Notes: a model not told the origin generated them from the letters alone. Shown: positions 35,290 to 46,309, counted from the first letter of the stretch. The stretch is DNA of 64,000 nt from Adiantum capillus-veneris (GCA_014529385.2 CM043967.1:7088001-7152000), one strand, 5' to 3'. A program made the numbers and translations.

Positions 35290-35640
35290 ACTCTAATGTA
35301 GGTAAGCATTGACAAGGTTCATACTATCCTTAAGTTGTATTCCTTGCATCTATCTAGCATCTTTAAAAGGATAATTTTTGAACTTAATAAGATACCATCA
35401 TGGATAATCTTACCGTGTCATAGTACCTTGTCTTCATGCCAAAGAATAGGTTCGGGTTGTAGCACCTCTTCTTGGTCTTCAACTTCGGAAGGGTATTCAA
35501 TAATTGGTTTACTTGGTGGCTCTCCTTTATAGGACTTGAGTAGGATCACATGAAAAGCATTGTGTATGAGCCAATGGTTGGGAAATTTGAGTTGGTAAGC
35601 CGTCCGTCTCATTGATAGGCTTCAAGATATGGAAAGGACC
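35290..35640 (-). pseudogene. Integrase C-terminus with chromodomain relic (element 2)
   Basis: 35418-35612 reads [19 protein letters not shown], then PEPILWHEDKV, the linker typical of chromovirus integrase tails. Just beyond, across frameshifts, 'FKNYPFKDARWMQ'-like pieces represent a chromodomain core. It is the counterpart of 24830-25110. Confidence 0.65.
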
Positions 35641-36790
35641 ATAGTATCTTTTTGTTAGCTTAGGATAATATTCTTGATGGCCCAGAGGATTTTTACCAGT
35701 TGTTTGCCTTAATTGAACCTAAGGAAACTTTAGTAAAACCCAATCATTTTCTTTGAATGTTAAGGTCCTTCTGTGATTGTCAGCAGCAACAGCTTTTTGC
35801 CTTTGTTGAAAGATGGATATAGTCTTCTTAACCTTTTGAAAAGATTCTTGTAGGTCACGGCTATACTCATCAGAAGCAAAGATCTTCCCATGTACTTTGA
35901 GTAGCAAGGGACTTTTAGGTCTTTCCTCAATGATCTGCAAAGGTACTTTTCCCGTAGAAGTATGTACAATATTATTGTAGTCATTTTATACAAGACGTAA
36001 GTACTTCTCCCATTGTGAGTGTTGATCTACTTCTGTAACATAAGTCTTTGGTAGATCGAGTACTATAAGATTGACTATCTCACTTTGGCCATCTGTGTGT
36101 GGGTGATAGGCCAAAGAGAAACTCAATCTTATTCCTAGATTTTCAAAGAGACCTTTCCGGAGATTAGTGGTCATTTTAGGATCTCTATCTGACACGATGG
36201 ATGTTGGTAATCCATGGTGTTTAAAAATCTGTGATATGAAGAGAGTTTCCATTTGGTGTGCCTTAATAGTTTTTTTTATAGGAATAAAGTGTGCTTGCTT
36301 ACTAAACCTGTCGACTATTGTCCATATTCCCATATTTCCATGAATAGACTTGGATGATCCAAAGATGAAATCCATGGATATACTCTCCTATTGTGAATTT
36401 GGGATAGGCGATGGCTAGAGTAATCCAGGTTGCTTCCCTCTATTACACTTGGTCTTTTGGCATACTACACATTTTGAAAAATACTCTTGTATGTCCACTT
36501 TCATGGTAGGCCAATAGAAATACGTCGCTACTCCTCGGAGAGTAGGTTGAATGTCCCTATGTCCCGCATAGGGAGGAGCATGGGATTTATACATAACCTT
36601 CTCACAAATGGAATGGGTAACATATAGCCTATTTTTGTGGAGAAAATAACCATCCTGCAAGGTGAATGGTTTCTCTTTCTTCCACAAAGCAAGAGCTAGC
36701 ATTATGTCTCTAAAGTCAAGGTCAGTAGCATACTGATCTATCAGAGAAGATAGATCATTATGAGTAGCTATAGACACCACATTAACTTTT
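35640..36790 (-). pseudogene. Ty3 integrase (element 2)
   Basis: 36415-36780 carries the HHCC zinc module (SHAPPYAGHRD...SKCVVCQK). 35986-36375 carries the core: MDFIFGSSKS (Asp 1), 'SIVSDRDPKM' (Asp 2) and YHPHTDGQSEIVN (Glu), so the DDE triad is complete in this stretch. 35719-35940 has the C-terminal part (LLKVHGKIFASDEYSRDL). Frame breaks separate the modules. Confidence 0.87.
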
Positions 36791-36799
36791 GGTCGTCAT

Positions 36800-37225
36800 A
36801 AAAGTGTATCAACCACTTGATTGTGCTTACCACCAATGTGAGCAATATGAATTATGCAAGAAAATTTACCCACCTCATTTGTTTGTTGGAAAGCTTGGTT
36901 TACATCATGAAATACTTGAGACTTTGGTGATCAATTTGTAGAATAAATGAAGTCCCCATAAGTAGTGCTTCCATGTGTCTAGGACATATAGAACAACTAA
37001 AAGCTCTTTCTCATAAATGCCCAATACTTGTTCATCTATATTGAGCCTTTGGCTCTCATATGCTATGGCATGCCTTTCTTGAAGCAAAACTACTCCAAGG
37101 CAATCACCACAAGCATCACATTGGACCTCAAATGTCTTTGAGAGATCTGAAATCATGAGGACTGGTTGGGAAATAAGCTTCTTTTTGAGCTATCAAAAGC
37201 ATTTTGCTCCTTAGCAATCTATACA
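36800..37225 (-). pseudogene. Ty3 RNase H (element 2)
   Basis: 36905-37156 reads FEVQCDACGDCLGVVLLQE, 'YEKELLVVLYVL', then WKHYLWG. The DHQSLKYF-type block follows in another frame. Inactive because of shifts. Confidence 0.8.
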
Positions 37226-38120
37226 TACTTAACATTCTTCTTAGTTAAATCATGTAGTGGTCCTGATATTTGAGAGAATTTTGCTATGAAGCATCGATAG
37301 TATGCGCACATACCAACAAAGCTTCTTAGCTCATGTAGATTCCTTGTATTAGGCCATGCTTTTATTATCTCTAACTTTGATGGATCCATACGGATACCAT
37401 ATTGAGAGATAATATGACCTAGGTATTGAATCTCTTGAAGAAAAAATTTACTTCTCTTTTGGTTGAGAAAAAGATTGTTCTCCCTCAATGCTTGAAAAAT
37501 CACTTGGAGATGTTGCTTATGTTCCTCCAAAGACTTGGAGTAGATGATGATATCATCAACCAATGAATTTGCAACAGGGTCTAAAATTTTTCTCCATTAA
37601 ACAATTGAACGTAGCCAGTACATTAGTCAAGCCAAAAGGCATGACTAGATATTCATAAAGACCAAACATTGTGTGAAACGCAGTCTTTAGGATATCTTCA
37701 TCCACTATACTTATTTGATGATAGCCAGTTTTAAGGTCAATCCTACTAAAGTAGGTAGAGCCTTGTAACTTATCTAGATACCTAAGGCTTGGAAAAGTTG
37801 TTTTTGATAGTGATATGATTTATTCTTGATAGTCCACACACATATGGTATATACCATGTTTCTTTTGCACTTTTATAAAAGGACTAGAGAACAAAAGGGA
37901 GAGGAGATAGGTCTCACCACCCCTTTGTCAACCAATTCTTGTACTTGCCTCATGATCTCCTCTTGTTGAGCTTGAGAAACTCGATAGAGAGGCTTGTTAG
38001 GCGGTGAGCTTCTTGGAAGGATCTCAATGTGATGGTCATCATCCCCTCGTTTTGGAGGTAAGTCCACAGGGATATCATTGATGAGCACATCTTGGAATCC
38101 TTTTAGAAAATTATACAAGT
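37219..38120 (-). pseudogene. Ty3 reverse transcriptase (element 2)
   Basis: 37873-38118 is the N-terminal entry (GFQDVLINDIPVDLPPKRGD, RPISSPFCSLVLL). 37564-37872 holds the palm in disturbed frames, with GYHQI and a 'MPFGLTN' equivalent. 37219-37563 reads [16 protein letters not shown] with an intact catalytic Asp pair, then HIISQYGIRMDPSKLE. The similarity to element 1 is close along the whole length. Confidence 0.85.
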
Positions 38121-38130
38121 TTAAGTCTTC

Positions 38131-38960
38131 TTAATTCCTACCATTTACATTTGATGAAACATTAGGATCTTTTAGAGACTCGTTGACAAAAATCATATGT
38201 GCAAAAACAAAGCTCTTCATTGATTTATCAAAAGCAGGAGGATTTACAAGCTGTATAGTATGACCACACTCACTAGCATCTATATACATGTCCTTTTTCC
38301 TATACATGAAGTAGATTCTCCTTTCAGGAAACTTCATGTTGGCAGCCATGCAATCAAACCATGGCGTCCCTAGGATAGCATCCTCATATTGGAGAGGAGA
38401 GATGAAAAAGTCTTCTTTGTTGACATAGCTTTGGACATGAAGCCTCAATGAGGCTTGCTTTCCCTTGAAAGCTGTCTTAGCCATTACAATATCTCCCATT
38501 TCAAAGGCTTGAATGCCCAACTTGGTGGCCAACTCGATTGATATGAAGTTGTGAGTAGAGCTAAAGTCATACAAGATGAAGGCATCATGCTCCCTTACCT
38601 TTCCCCAAGCATAGGAGAGAGATGATCCTTTGCAATGAGCATCCTCTTTTGGAGCTTCTATAGTGGAAGCCCTAAGAGTTTCATTGCAAACTTTTTTCTT
38701 GGGGCAAGAACGATAGCCATGTTGTTGCGGCCCACACTTAAAACACTTATGGTTCTTCAAAAATTCTTTAAGCTCTTCAGGAGAGAGTTTGTTTTCCTTT
38801 GTAAACTCCCTTCTCCCTGGGCCAATTGTTGTTGTTTTTGTCGGAAGTGCCTTGGAAAGAATTTTGGGCATTGGTTTTCCCCTTTGCATCATTTTTATCT
38901 TTGTTTTCCATGGGCTTGACATTCCGTCTAGCCCCTTGTTGGAAATTGATGCGTGAAGCA
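38131..38960 (-). pseudogene. Gag C-terminus, zinc knuckle and protease (element 2)
   Basis: This is a 276-codon open frame. Near its residue 72 it has CFKCGPQQHGYRSC, a complete CX2CX4HX4C knuckle. The protease follows: ILYDFSSTHNFIS replaces the usual D-S-G-A-T-H-N-F-I-S, so the catalytic D remains but the D-T/S-G triplet is lost. 'ILGTPWFDC' is the second retropepsin motif. Gag and protease in one frame fits Ty3 elements. The altered triplet and the frame breaks on both sides indicate an inactive copy. Confidence 0.85.
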
Positions 38961-40040
38961 ACCACGGTGAGATGGATTACTTCGGTGATAGAACCAGGCC
39001 ATTGAGAGTTGACATACTCGGATATCTCTTTAGGTACTTTAGCTAATCCTGTACAAGATTGTTGCTTTTGCTCGGCAAAGTCTATCTTTTGGAAGACAGT
39101 AGCCCTAAGATGTAAATCCCAAAACTTGTCTACATCTTTGTGGATAGACTCATGAGAAAGAAGCTTCAAACCGCACCATATTTGATGACCACTTTGTCCT
39201 TTGCATTACTTGCAAGGAATTGTTTCATGATGGAAACTCGTAGAGATTTCCATGTCTTTGGGGCTTTTCCATTGCCATGAAGGCTAGCCCACCATTGACG
39301 AGACAATTTTTGGAAGTGCATAGCTACATGGTGTAGCTTGGAGGACTCCGTAAAGCCCTCATCTCCAAAGGCCGCATCAAATTGCTGGATGAAGGCCAAC
39401 ATTTTGTCGGTAGCACCAAAGGTGCCATCATAAGTGAGAAAAGAGATAATGTTTCCTCCCTCTTTGAACTTATTTAGCTTTTGTGACCTTTGCCATGCAG
39501 GGTATGATTTGCGATGTCCTCCCCTCTTGTCTTCTCTAGAATAGCCATAGCTTTCATTGGAAGAGGAGGAAGGTGAAGAATAAGGGGAAGAGGGTGACCT
39601 CTTTCTTGCCCTTTTCTTCCTTTGTTTTCTCTCTTCCCTTTCAAAGTGACGAGGACAAGGACTATGTGCTGATCTTTTCCTCTAGGGAGGAGTTCGCGAT
39701 TGTCTATACCACCGTCTTTGTGGAGCCCCATCTTAAGAGGAACTTAAAGTTTCATTGCTTTCTTGCTCTTTGGATTCCTCCTCTTGTATGGGAGATATTC
39801 TTCTTTTGGGGGTCTCTTCAAGAGGCCTCCTAAGCTCTCTCTTCTTAGAGAGGAAGGGAAATCCCATAAGCACGAAGTTGTTGAGTAACTTTAGATTGCA
39901 AAGCAGGGTTGCCCATAGCTTGCCACAACGTAATAACGAGATAATTGACAAACATGGGGGCATCATCATTAGCACCTTTAGGTAAAAAGTAAAAGCTATC
40001 AATGTTTATTCTACTCTCTTGGTTATTGTTAGCCATGCTA
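38777..40040 (-). pseudogene. Ty3 gag (element 2)
   Basis: 39166-39402 carries the Gag core (FIQQFDAAFGDEGF, RQWWASLHGNGKAPKTW, VSIMKQFL). 38777-39169 continues with FQKIDFAEQKQQSC and a Lys/Asn-rich stretch. The N-terminal part is in 39845-40035 (MANNNQESRINIDSFYFL as likely start, 'MFVNYLVITLWQAMGNPALQ') with frame changes. Upstream to 40436 is leader. Same family as the fragment at 7.69-8.33 kb. Confidence 0.78.
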
Positions 40041-40436
40041 ACAAAATTTATGTATGTACTTAGTGTATGCTTTGGCAATTCAAAACCTTAGTTGCCAATC
40101 CTCTTAGCCTTTGAAAATAGGCTCTTCAATATCTACATACACGGCTCGAAGTGGTTAACAATAGCGAGTAGTGGAGTGGGTCTAATATTGTCAAATTACC
40201 AAGGGCTAGCTCCTTTTGGACTTCTTATGGCTCAATAATGATAAAGATGTAGGCAAGTCTAAAAAGACCCCATTATTAAGTCCAAAGCTCCCGAGGTGTG
40301 CACCATATCCCACATATTGGGCTCAACAAGATCAATAATAGATCCCAGTCCCACTTACCCTAATATAATTAACAAAATCAACCATTTATAGGCTACTTAA
40401 GGATCTCTCTTCTTAAACAAGAAGAGAAATTAAATA

Positions 40437-40450
40437 CTTTGGTACCAATG
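40437..40450 (-). other. Putative primer binding site of element 2
   Basis: On the minus strand the LTR end ...TCTATCA is followed by CATTGGTACCAAAG, resembling the TTGGTATCAGAGC class with changes. Confidence 0.4.
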
Positions 40451-40870
40451 TGATAGAATTGGCCTATTAACTTTGAGAGTAGAGGAAATTAGAGAGAGTA
40501 CTTTTGTGAAATTACTTTGTGAGCATAGTGGGTGAACATAATTGATAGTATCAACATAAACATAGCATTTAGTTAACTTGGCATGAACAATACTTTTGCA
40601 AGAGAGAAAATTTAGAGAACATGACAACAGTTGAGGACCGGATTTATGTGGAGCCGGTCCCCCCTCCAATAGGCATTTGTATTATAGTTTCTCCCATCAA
40701 GAGAGACTTGTTACAATACAATCTTTAAGCTTAACCTAGCTGACGCAATGAAGATGGAAAGCTTCATGCATCATGAGCATAACATAAACTTTGTGGAAAG
40801 AATTAACTATTCCAAGCCTCAGTCCCAAGACCTCAAACAACTTTGAAGGTGGAGAGAGCTAGCATGGAAT

Positions 40871-41143
40871 TGTTGGGTATGCAAGCCCGGAAATGGTGTC
40901 TAGCGTGCTGTGGGAAACTCCTCTCTAGCATGCAGTTCACTTTCAGTTGCAAGTTAAATTTGCATGGTCTTTTTGGCTTTATATACATTGTAAGGTTTTA
41001 GAAATATAATTATCAATCAATATGCGTGTTGTTTTTCCAAGCTATGTCGACTCTCTCTCTCTCTCTCTCTCATTTCTTTGCTTGCACATCTTCTCCTTGC
41101 CACTGCTCCACGGTGGCAACCTCCATAACCACAGATCCTAACA
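40871..41143 (+). repeat. 5' LTR of the small element
   Basis: 273 bp, TGTTGGG...CCTAACA. Contains TTTATATACATT (possible TATA box) near 40979 and a CT tract near 41049-41071. Confidence 0.92.
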
Positions 41144-41145
41144 TA

Positions 41146-41158
41146 TGGTATCAGAGCC
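41146..41158 (+). other. Primer binding site TGGTATCAGAGCC
   Basis: A perfect match to the plant consensus complementary to the 3' end of initiator tRNA-Met, two bases after the LTR. Confidence 0.9.
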
Positions 41159-41468
41159 TTGTTGGCCTCGGTTTGAGTCAGCACGTGGATACAACCGCTT
41201 ACACAGGCGAGAGAAGGCTGTCAACCTGCATCAAAGCACGTAAAAGTTGCATGAAAAACATCACCCTAGCTTGCTGATGCGATCTCGACTCTTGAGAGAC
41301 TCCGAATTCGGCCTCTACATGCTCCTTTTTCATCAATTCACCATCTGCACTGTTGTCTGCGAGCTTGTTGACTACAGAAGGTTTATTTTGGGTTTTATTT
41401 CACACTGTGTTTGATTTGACCAACCTCAATAAAACCCTTAAGCAAGAGGGATTCATACCCTCAACTAT

Positions 41469-41924
41469 TTGCTGGGGCTTAAGATGCTCAGAGTAAAGCG
41501 GGTAGAGAGAGTGTTGATTGTAGGCACTGCTCGGACTGTCATGGGTGAGGCTGCTCAAGATGATTTGGGTACACTGTGGATCCAGAAGCCTCACAAAGGT
41601 CCTTTCTATGTCTTCCCCAAAAGAATTGATGAGCTAATCATCAATCTTGAGAAGTGGTCAAGGTGGTACAAGTTCATGTCATTTGGGTTTACAGTGTTTG
41701 GACTTTACCTCATGACGACACATGTAATCAAATACTTTTTTGATAGGACAGAAAATAACTCGCCGGAGATTGATCCAGTACATGTTGATGTAAGGAAGAT
41801 GAAAAATATCCATAAGCCAACAGTTTGCTTTGAAGAGGTACATCAAAAGATTCTGAACATCCACATGTGCTCGAGCCTACAATACAAGTTTTTCACCAAC
41901 TATTTTGCCCGTTTAGTGTCATAG
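41469..41924 (+). pseudogene. Captured fragment of SP1/MUL1-like membrane E3 ubiquitin ligase
   Basis: The 151-codon frame has no ATG at its left end; the first ATG is residue 6. It reads RVERVLIVGTARTVMGEAAQ, DDLGTLWIQKPHKGPFYVFP and IDELIINLEKWSRWYKFMSF, then GFTVFGLYLM (residues 68-88, a probable membrane span). This is the C-terminal half of the GIDE/BAM domain and the second transmembrane helix of the SP1 (plastid outer envelope) and MUL1/MAPL (mitochondrial) family. Similarity may start left of the frame, near 41443. In the family a RING finger follows; here only a weak 'PTVCFEEV' appears and the Cys/His pattern is gone. Without the first helix and RING it cannot be a functional ligase. 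Located between PBS and PPT of a small LTR element. Confidence 0.82.
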
Positions 41925-42135
41925 TTTTGTCAGCTTCTATCTATTGTCAAAACCATCATAAACTTTTGTCAAAGCCTCCTTTTATATTATTTGTTGTCAG
42001 TTATTGTCATGCTTGTCAGTTGTCATCATGTCAAAATTGTACGGGTTATAGACATTGCCACATAAAAAGTGGTAAGACCACCCTTTGTTGTTTGGTCGGG
42101 TTCTGGTATGTCTCACACTGATTGGTTGTTTGAGG

Positions 42136-42136
<1 letters not shown>

Positions 42137-42186
<50 letters not shown>
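42137..42186. repeat. CA microsatellite inside the small element
   Basis: About 23 uninterrupted CA units between the captured frame and the 3' LTR. Confidence 0.95.
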
Positions 42187-42189
<3 letters not shown>

Positions 42190-42288
42190 TGCTATAGTCA
42201 AGGGGGGAGGGGGCTTCTACTCATGGTTTTAGGTGAATGAACTTTGCCACGGTCTGTTTGTCTCGAGTCCATTGTCAGTGGTTTCGGC

Positions 42289-42300
42289 TTGAGGGGAGGT
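42289..42300 (+). other. Polypurine tract of the small element
   Basis: TTGAGGGGAGGT directly before the 3' LTR start TGTTGGG. Confidence 0.75.
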
Positions 42301-42464
42301 TGTTGGGTATGCAAGCCCGGTAATGGTGTTTAGTCTACTACAGGAAACTCCCCTATAGCATTCAGTTCACTTTCAGTTTGCATGGTCTTTTTGGCTTTAT
42401 ATACATTGTAAGGTTTTAGAAAGAATTATCAATCAATAAGCATGTTGTTTTTTCAAGTTGTGTG

Positions 42465-42502
<38 letters not shown>

Positions 42503-42571
42503 TCTCTGTTCACACACCTTCTCCTTGCCATGGCTCCACGGTGGCAACCTCCATAGCCATAGACCCTAACA
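42301..42571 (+). repeat. 3' LTR of the small element
   Basis: 271 bp, TGTTGGG...CCTAACA, with a longer CT tract (about 42469-42499) than the 5' LTR, and an internal deletion of about 14 bp near 42377. Followed by target repeat GGAAT. Confidence 0.92.
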
Positions 42572-43681
42572 GGAATGAGGGTAGGGAAGAGGAAGAAGAA
42601 ACATTTCATAGGAGAAAGAACTAGTTCCTCACTTATTATCACTCTTCTTGCTAGCATACATAATAGCATAGTAATGAAGATGGAGAAGATGGCAAGATTA
42701 ATAATTGAAGCATGGATCTTGGTTGGATTTGCATTCCATAGCCTATTGAATAGTGTTGGTGTAGGCTCTCAACCTCTCTACTTGCTTGGAGAAGGAGAGG
42801 GAGCTCTTGCACTTTGCACTTCACACAATGAGAGTGTGTGTGGGAGAGGATACCCCTCAAGTAGGCCCCCTACTTACTTTTTGGTTGACCCCCCTTGTAG
42901 CTCATCCTTGAAACTCATTGGAACCCTCCAGGCCTAGCCAATCACAAGCAAGAGTCATACCAAGCAACAAGGATAGCCTTGGGATAAGTGTCCCCCTTTC
43001 CCCTTTGAGAGAGAGGGATTGATAAATGCTAAATCAATTAACTAAATCCACTAAATTATCATTGGACCCCTTGGAAGGCCAACCAATAGGCTTTAGGCAT
43101 AACATCAGGATAACCTAGCTAAGGGCTTGACATGTGTCTTACTTCCCACTTGGACAAGGGGTGTACTTTGGGAGAGAGAGTGGTCAAGAAACAACCCTTC
43201 TTGTATGGCTCGCCCCCTCAAACTTGGGCCTAGTTCTCACCACAAGCTTGGTTCTTAAGCCACTCAAGCTTAGGCTGGGTTCCCACCTCAAGTGCAGCCC
43301 TAGAATCTCAAGTATCTCTATCATCAAGCACTTCAAGCATCTCAAGCATCTCAGTCATCAGGCATGACAAGCACCTCAAGCTTGGGCCGGGGCTCCCACC
43401 TCAAGCACAACCCTAGCTTACCTAAGGTCAAAGGACTTTTTACACTAACTATTGGAGGTCTTCAATAAAGCTAACCCTAAGGTAATTATGCTCCATTGGT
43501 TAACCTTGCTCTTTGCTACACCATCTCTCATTGGGCCCCTTTGCCATTGGCCTCATGTTGAGATAGATCTATAAGCACATGTCGATATCCTAACCCTTGT
43601 TCCCATCTATTCTCCCACATTAAATGATCAATTTAGTATGAGAAAATCATTTGGGTTGGTTAGATATTAGATTTTATGACA

Positions 43682-44125
43682 CTCTACTATAGAAGAGATG
43701 AACAAGATTAACATGCAATTTATCATTATTGCACAAAACAAACTTCATATGAAAAAGATACAAAGCACGTCAAACCACACACTATCTTGCCAATAGGCAG
43801 GGGAGAATGTTAGCGGCTTAGCTAATAGGAACATTATTTTTAATTATCTCAGGCCAAATGTTTGCAACTTTGCTTCAATTGTTGAATGAAATTTCCATTG
43901 AGTTCTATATTTTTCATCAAATCTGTTCATTCATACGTGCGTGATAGGTTATTGAGGCCAAGAGCTTCTGAAACAATATTTTTTTTTTTGGCTAAGTTGA
44001 AAAATCCATTTTGTTAAAAACAAACTTAAGTCTTGAATAATGAGAGTCAACATACGACTACAACTGTCAATAGTGTCTTCCCTCTTGGATAATTGTGATT
44101 TCAAGTATGCATATCTACATTCTAT
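43682..44125. repeat. Repeat R, copy 1, right-hand part
   Basis: Aligns with 50889-51412: CTCT-CTAT-GAAGAGATGAA, then a GGGGAGAATGTTAGC-GC block (PPT-like purines followed by TGTTAGC, perhaps an LTR start), and 'AACTTTGCTTCAATT-TTGAATGAAATTTCC'. The 5' LTR of element 2 ends at 43681, so element 2 split copy 1 of R at this point. Confidence 0.7.
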
Positions 44126-44465
44126 TTTTGCCCATATTGTATAAAACTCATACCCAAATCAAGTTTTGAGCTTAATAGAAGGTAAAACACACTTAGAGAA
44201 AGTTATCAAGTGTTTCAGATGTCCAAATTTACCTACCAAAAATAGGCTGTTAATATTAGGTGCAATTTTTTCCAGTTATTAAAATGGGGATATGACATCA
44301 TGGGGACACATTATATAGGGAAATATATATTCCTATGGTATGAGTGCAATTGAAATCCTTTACACCTCAATCCCTTTCTCTTGAAATATCCCAACTCTCA
44401 TGATGTCTCCCTCCCTCCTCGCCTCCTTCTCTCTCTAGCTAGCCATGGACATACAGAGAAAGAGG

Positions 44466-44507
44466 GGGGGGGAGAGAGAGTGTGTGTATGGTAGAGGTGA
44501 TATATGT

Positions 44508-44552
<45 letters not shown>
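44466..44552. repeat. G tract, GA and CA microsatellites
   Basis: GGGGGGGGGAGAGAGAG is followed by GT units, and then (CA)n at about 44512-44552, ending CATATACATA. It continues as AT/CA-rich ATATATACATA units to about 44670. Confidence 0.9.
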
Positions 44553-44558
<6 letters not shown>

Positions 44559-44659
44559 TAGATGCATTCATATATATACATATGTAGTTGTACATATATA
44601 GATAGTCATGTTCCACACACAGACATATATACATAGATGCATTCATATAAATACATATA

Positions 44660-45330
44660 CAGTTGTGCATATATAGACAGTCACGTTCAAAATGACCATG
44701 CTTCCCACAACCCCAACATACAATATTTTTATGCTTATGTGTACTGTTACATTGCACATTACCATGACCTCTTGAATTCCCCTTGCCTCAAAGATTCTTT
44801 AGCCGCCTATGTTCTATCACTGGGCATTATTATGTTGCTATGCTTGGTGGTTGCCTCGTCCTCGATCACCTCCATGACCTGTATTGTGACCTCTTTCTCT
44901 TTCTCTATTGTTAAAGAGGACCCATTCAAAACTATTTCTATCCTATATAAAAAAGTCTTCTCACATTATTAGTAAGAAAACCAAATCTATAATTGTGGAA
45001 ATGTTTGCTCAAGATAGATATTAGTATTAAAATATTTGTATTTTGGATCCAAACCTCATAGACATACTTTCACCTTATCATCGTCATCCATTTTAACACC
45101 AATATATGACCTTTCAAGCTCCCTAGTTTCAATCTTCAAACACTTTATCTGCACAATAATTGAACCTTTCTTTGGTAACAATGGTATTGTCTCACACACT
45201 CTATCAATGTACTGGCAATTTTGAGCTTCCAAGCATATAAGTTTTTGTTATCGGGCTTCTTGCTAACAATGTAATTACGTCCATCATTGTTGAACAACAT
45301 GTTTCCAACACTTCACCAACTCTCTGAGTA
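44660..45330 (-). pseudogene. Ty1/copia gag remnant in repeat R, copy 2
   Basis: The zinc knuckle at 44677-44718 is complete: CWGCGKHGHFERDC (CX2CX4HX4C). Upstream on the minus strand 'MLFNNDGRNYIVSKKP' and 'NLYAWKLKIAS' (about 45230-45305) match the Gag start seen near 30900-30965. Part of the middle (about 30490-30750 in copy 1) is deleted here. Stops and shifts show decay. The frame runs on into the CA/ATATAC microsatellite. Confidence 0.65.
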
Positions 45331-45494
45331 GCCTGCTAGAAATAGTCAATTACCACTCGTAAAAGGGATATGGATGAAAATTACAGAAAGCGAGGGGCAA
45401 ATCGCATCAATACAAAGCTTCAATGTCATATACTCAATGAGTGAGATTTCTCCTTACTATTAGATTCAATGACTCACATGAGATTAGATATAGA

Positions 45495-46119
45495 GTTCTT
45501 ATAACTCACAAGTGAGTTTTAAAAACTATAAATTCTACTTCATGTTATGCTTCTCCTTGATTCTTTTTCCTCTTCTCTGTTAGAGCTTCCATTTTGTTTC
45601 CCTTTGATAGTGAAGGAAAACCCCCCTTCGATCTTCTTATATGTTAGCGGATATGCTACGAGCATACACTAACATAGTGAGAACTAGAGCAACAAACTAA
45701 ATGTTAGCCAAAGATGTAGCTCGACCCGTAAGTGCATGGTAGCAAATAGATGGTTTTCAATCACCTAATCAACCTTCTAAGACAATCACTACTAGAGGAA
45801 ATCAAACCGGAACATCCTATGTGCTTGTAATTGCAAAACAATCCACCATGCTCACACTGGAAAAATCAAGACCAAAAGTCCTTGAATCACCTTGAAACTC
45901 ACAAGGGTTACTCTACTTACCTAGAGGTCACTATCCTATGGACTTTGACCCTACCTATATCCTGCTCGTAACACTTGATACAACAAATACGCATGAAAAC
46001 AGATAGTCTATTGCAAGTCAACAATTCTCAACTTGTATGATCCTAATGTGTAGCTCTACTTATTGTGAACCTACCGATATAAAGAACTCACAAAACAGAC
46101 ACTCAATTTTCAAACCTTG
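45495..46119. other. Unassigned sequence
   Basis: No match to copy 1 of R and no recognisable frame. A TGTTAGCGGATATGC at about 45643 resembles an LTR start but has no partner that I can find. Confidence 0.4.
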
Positions 46120-46309
46120 TGGGAGCTCGACTCGTAAAGGAACCACAAATCCACAAGCTTGGCATTGGCACGTAGCTCTTGCCGTTGCTAATCTACTGGT
46201 GGTGTTGGCTTTGTAACCTACTAGCACATAGCTCTTGCCGTTGCTAACCTACTGGTGGTGTTGGCTTTGTAATTGTTGTCCCGTAGTACGCATAGCAAAG
46301 AGATAAGAC

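Larger units (their letters stand above)
40871..42571 (+). mobile_element. Small (1701-bp) LTR retrotransposon carrying a cellular gene fragment
   Basis: The structure is complete: 5' LTR 40871-41143, PBS 41146-41158, internal region, polypurine tract ending at 42300, 3' LTR 42301-42571, and GGAAT at 40866-40870 and 42572-42576. There is no gag, protease, RT or integrase. Its only protein-like content is a 151-codon frame resembling a membrane E3 ubiquitin ligase. By size and lack of pol it is TRIM-like and must have used enzymes of another element. It is nested in the 5' LTR of element 2, so it is younger than that insertion. The LTRs differ at several sites and in their CT tract length, so it is not brand new. 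Confidence 0.92.
40451..43681 (-). repeat. 5' LTR of element 2, interrupted by a small LTR retroelement
   Basis: The LTR sequence is 40451-40870 plus 42577-43681 (about 1.5 kb), ending ATTTTATGACA. It matches the solo LTR 48633-50198 in reverse orientation and, in part, 33850-34928. The insertion at 40871-42571 carries GGAAT repeats on both sides. It shares the GTTGAGGACCGGATT and C-run motif with the LTRs at 1.5 and 22.6 kb. Confidence 0.85.

Noticed and set aside
41469-41924. Functional E3 ubiquitin ligase gene
   Set aside because: No first helix, no RING, no native start codon, and position between PBS and PPT of an LTR element; treated as a captured fragment.
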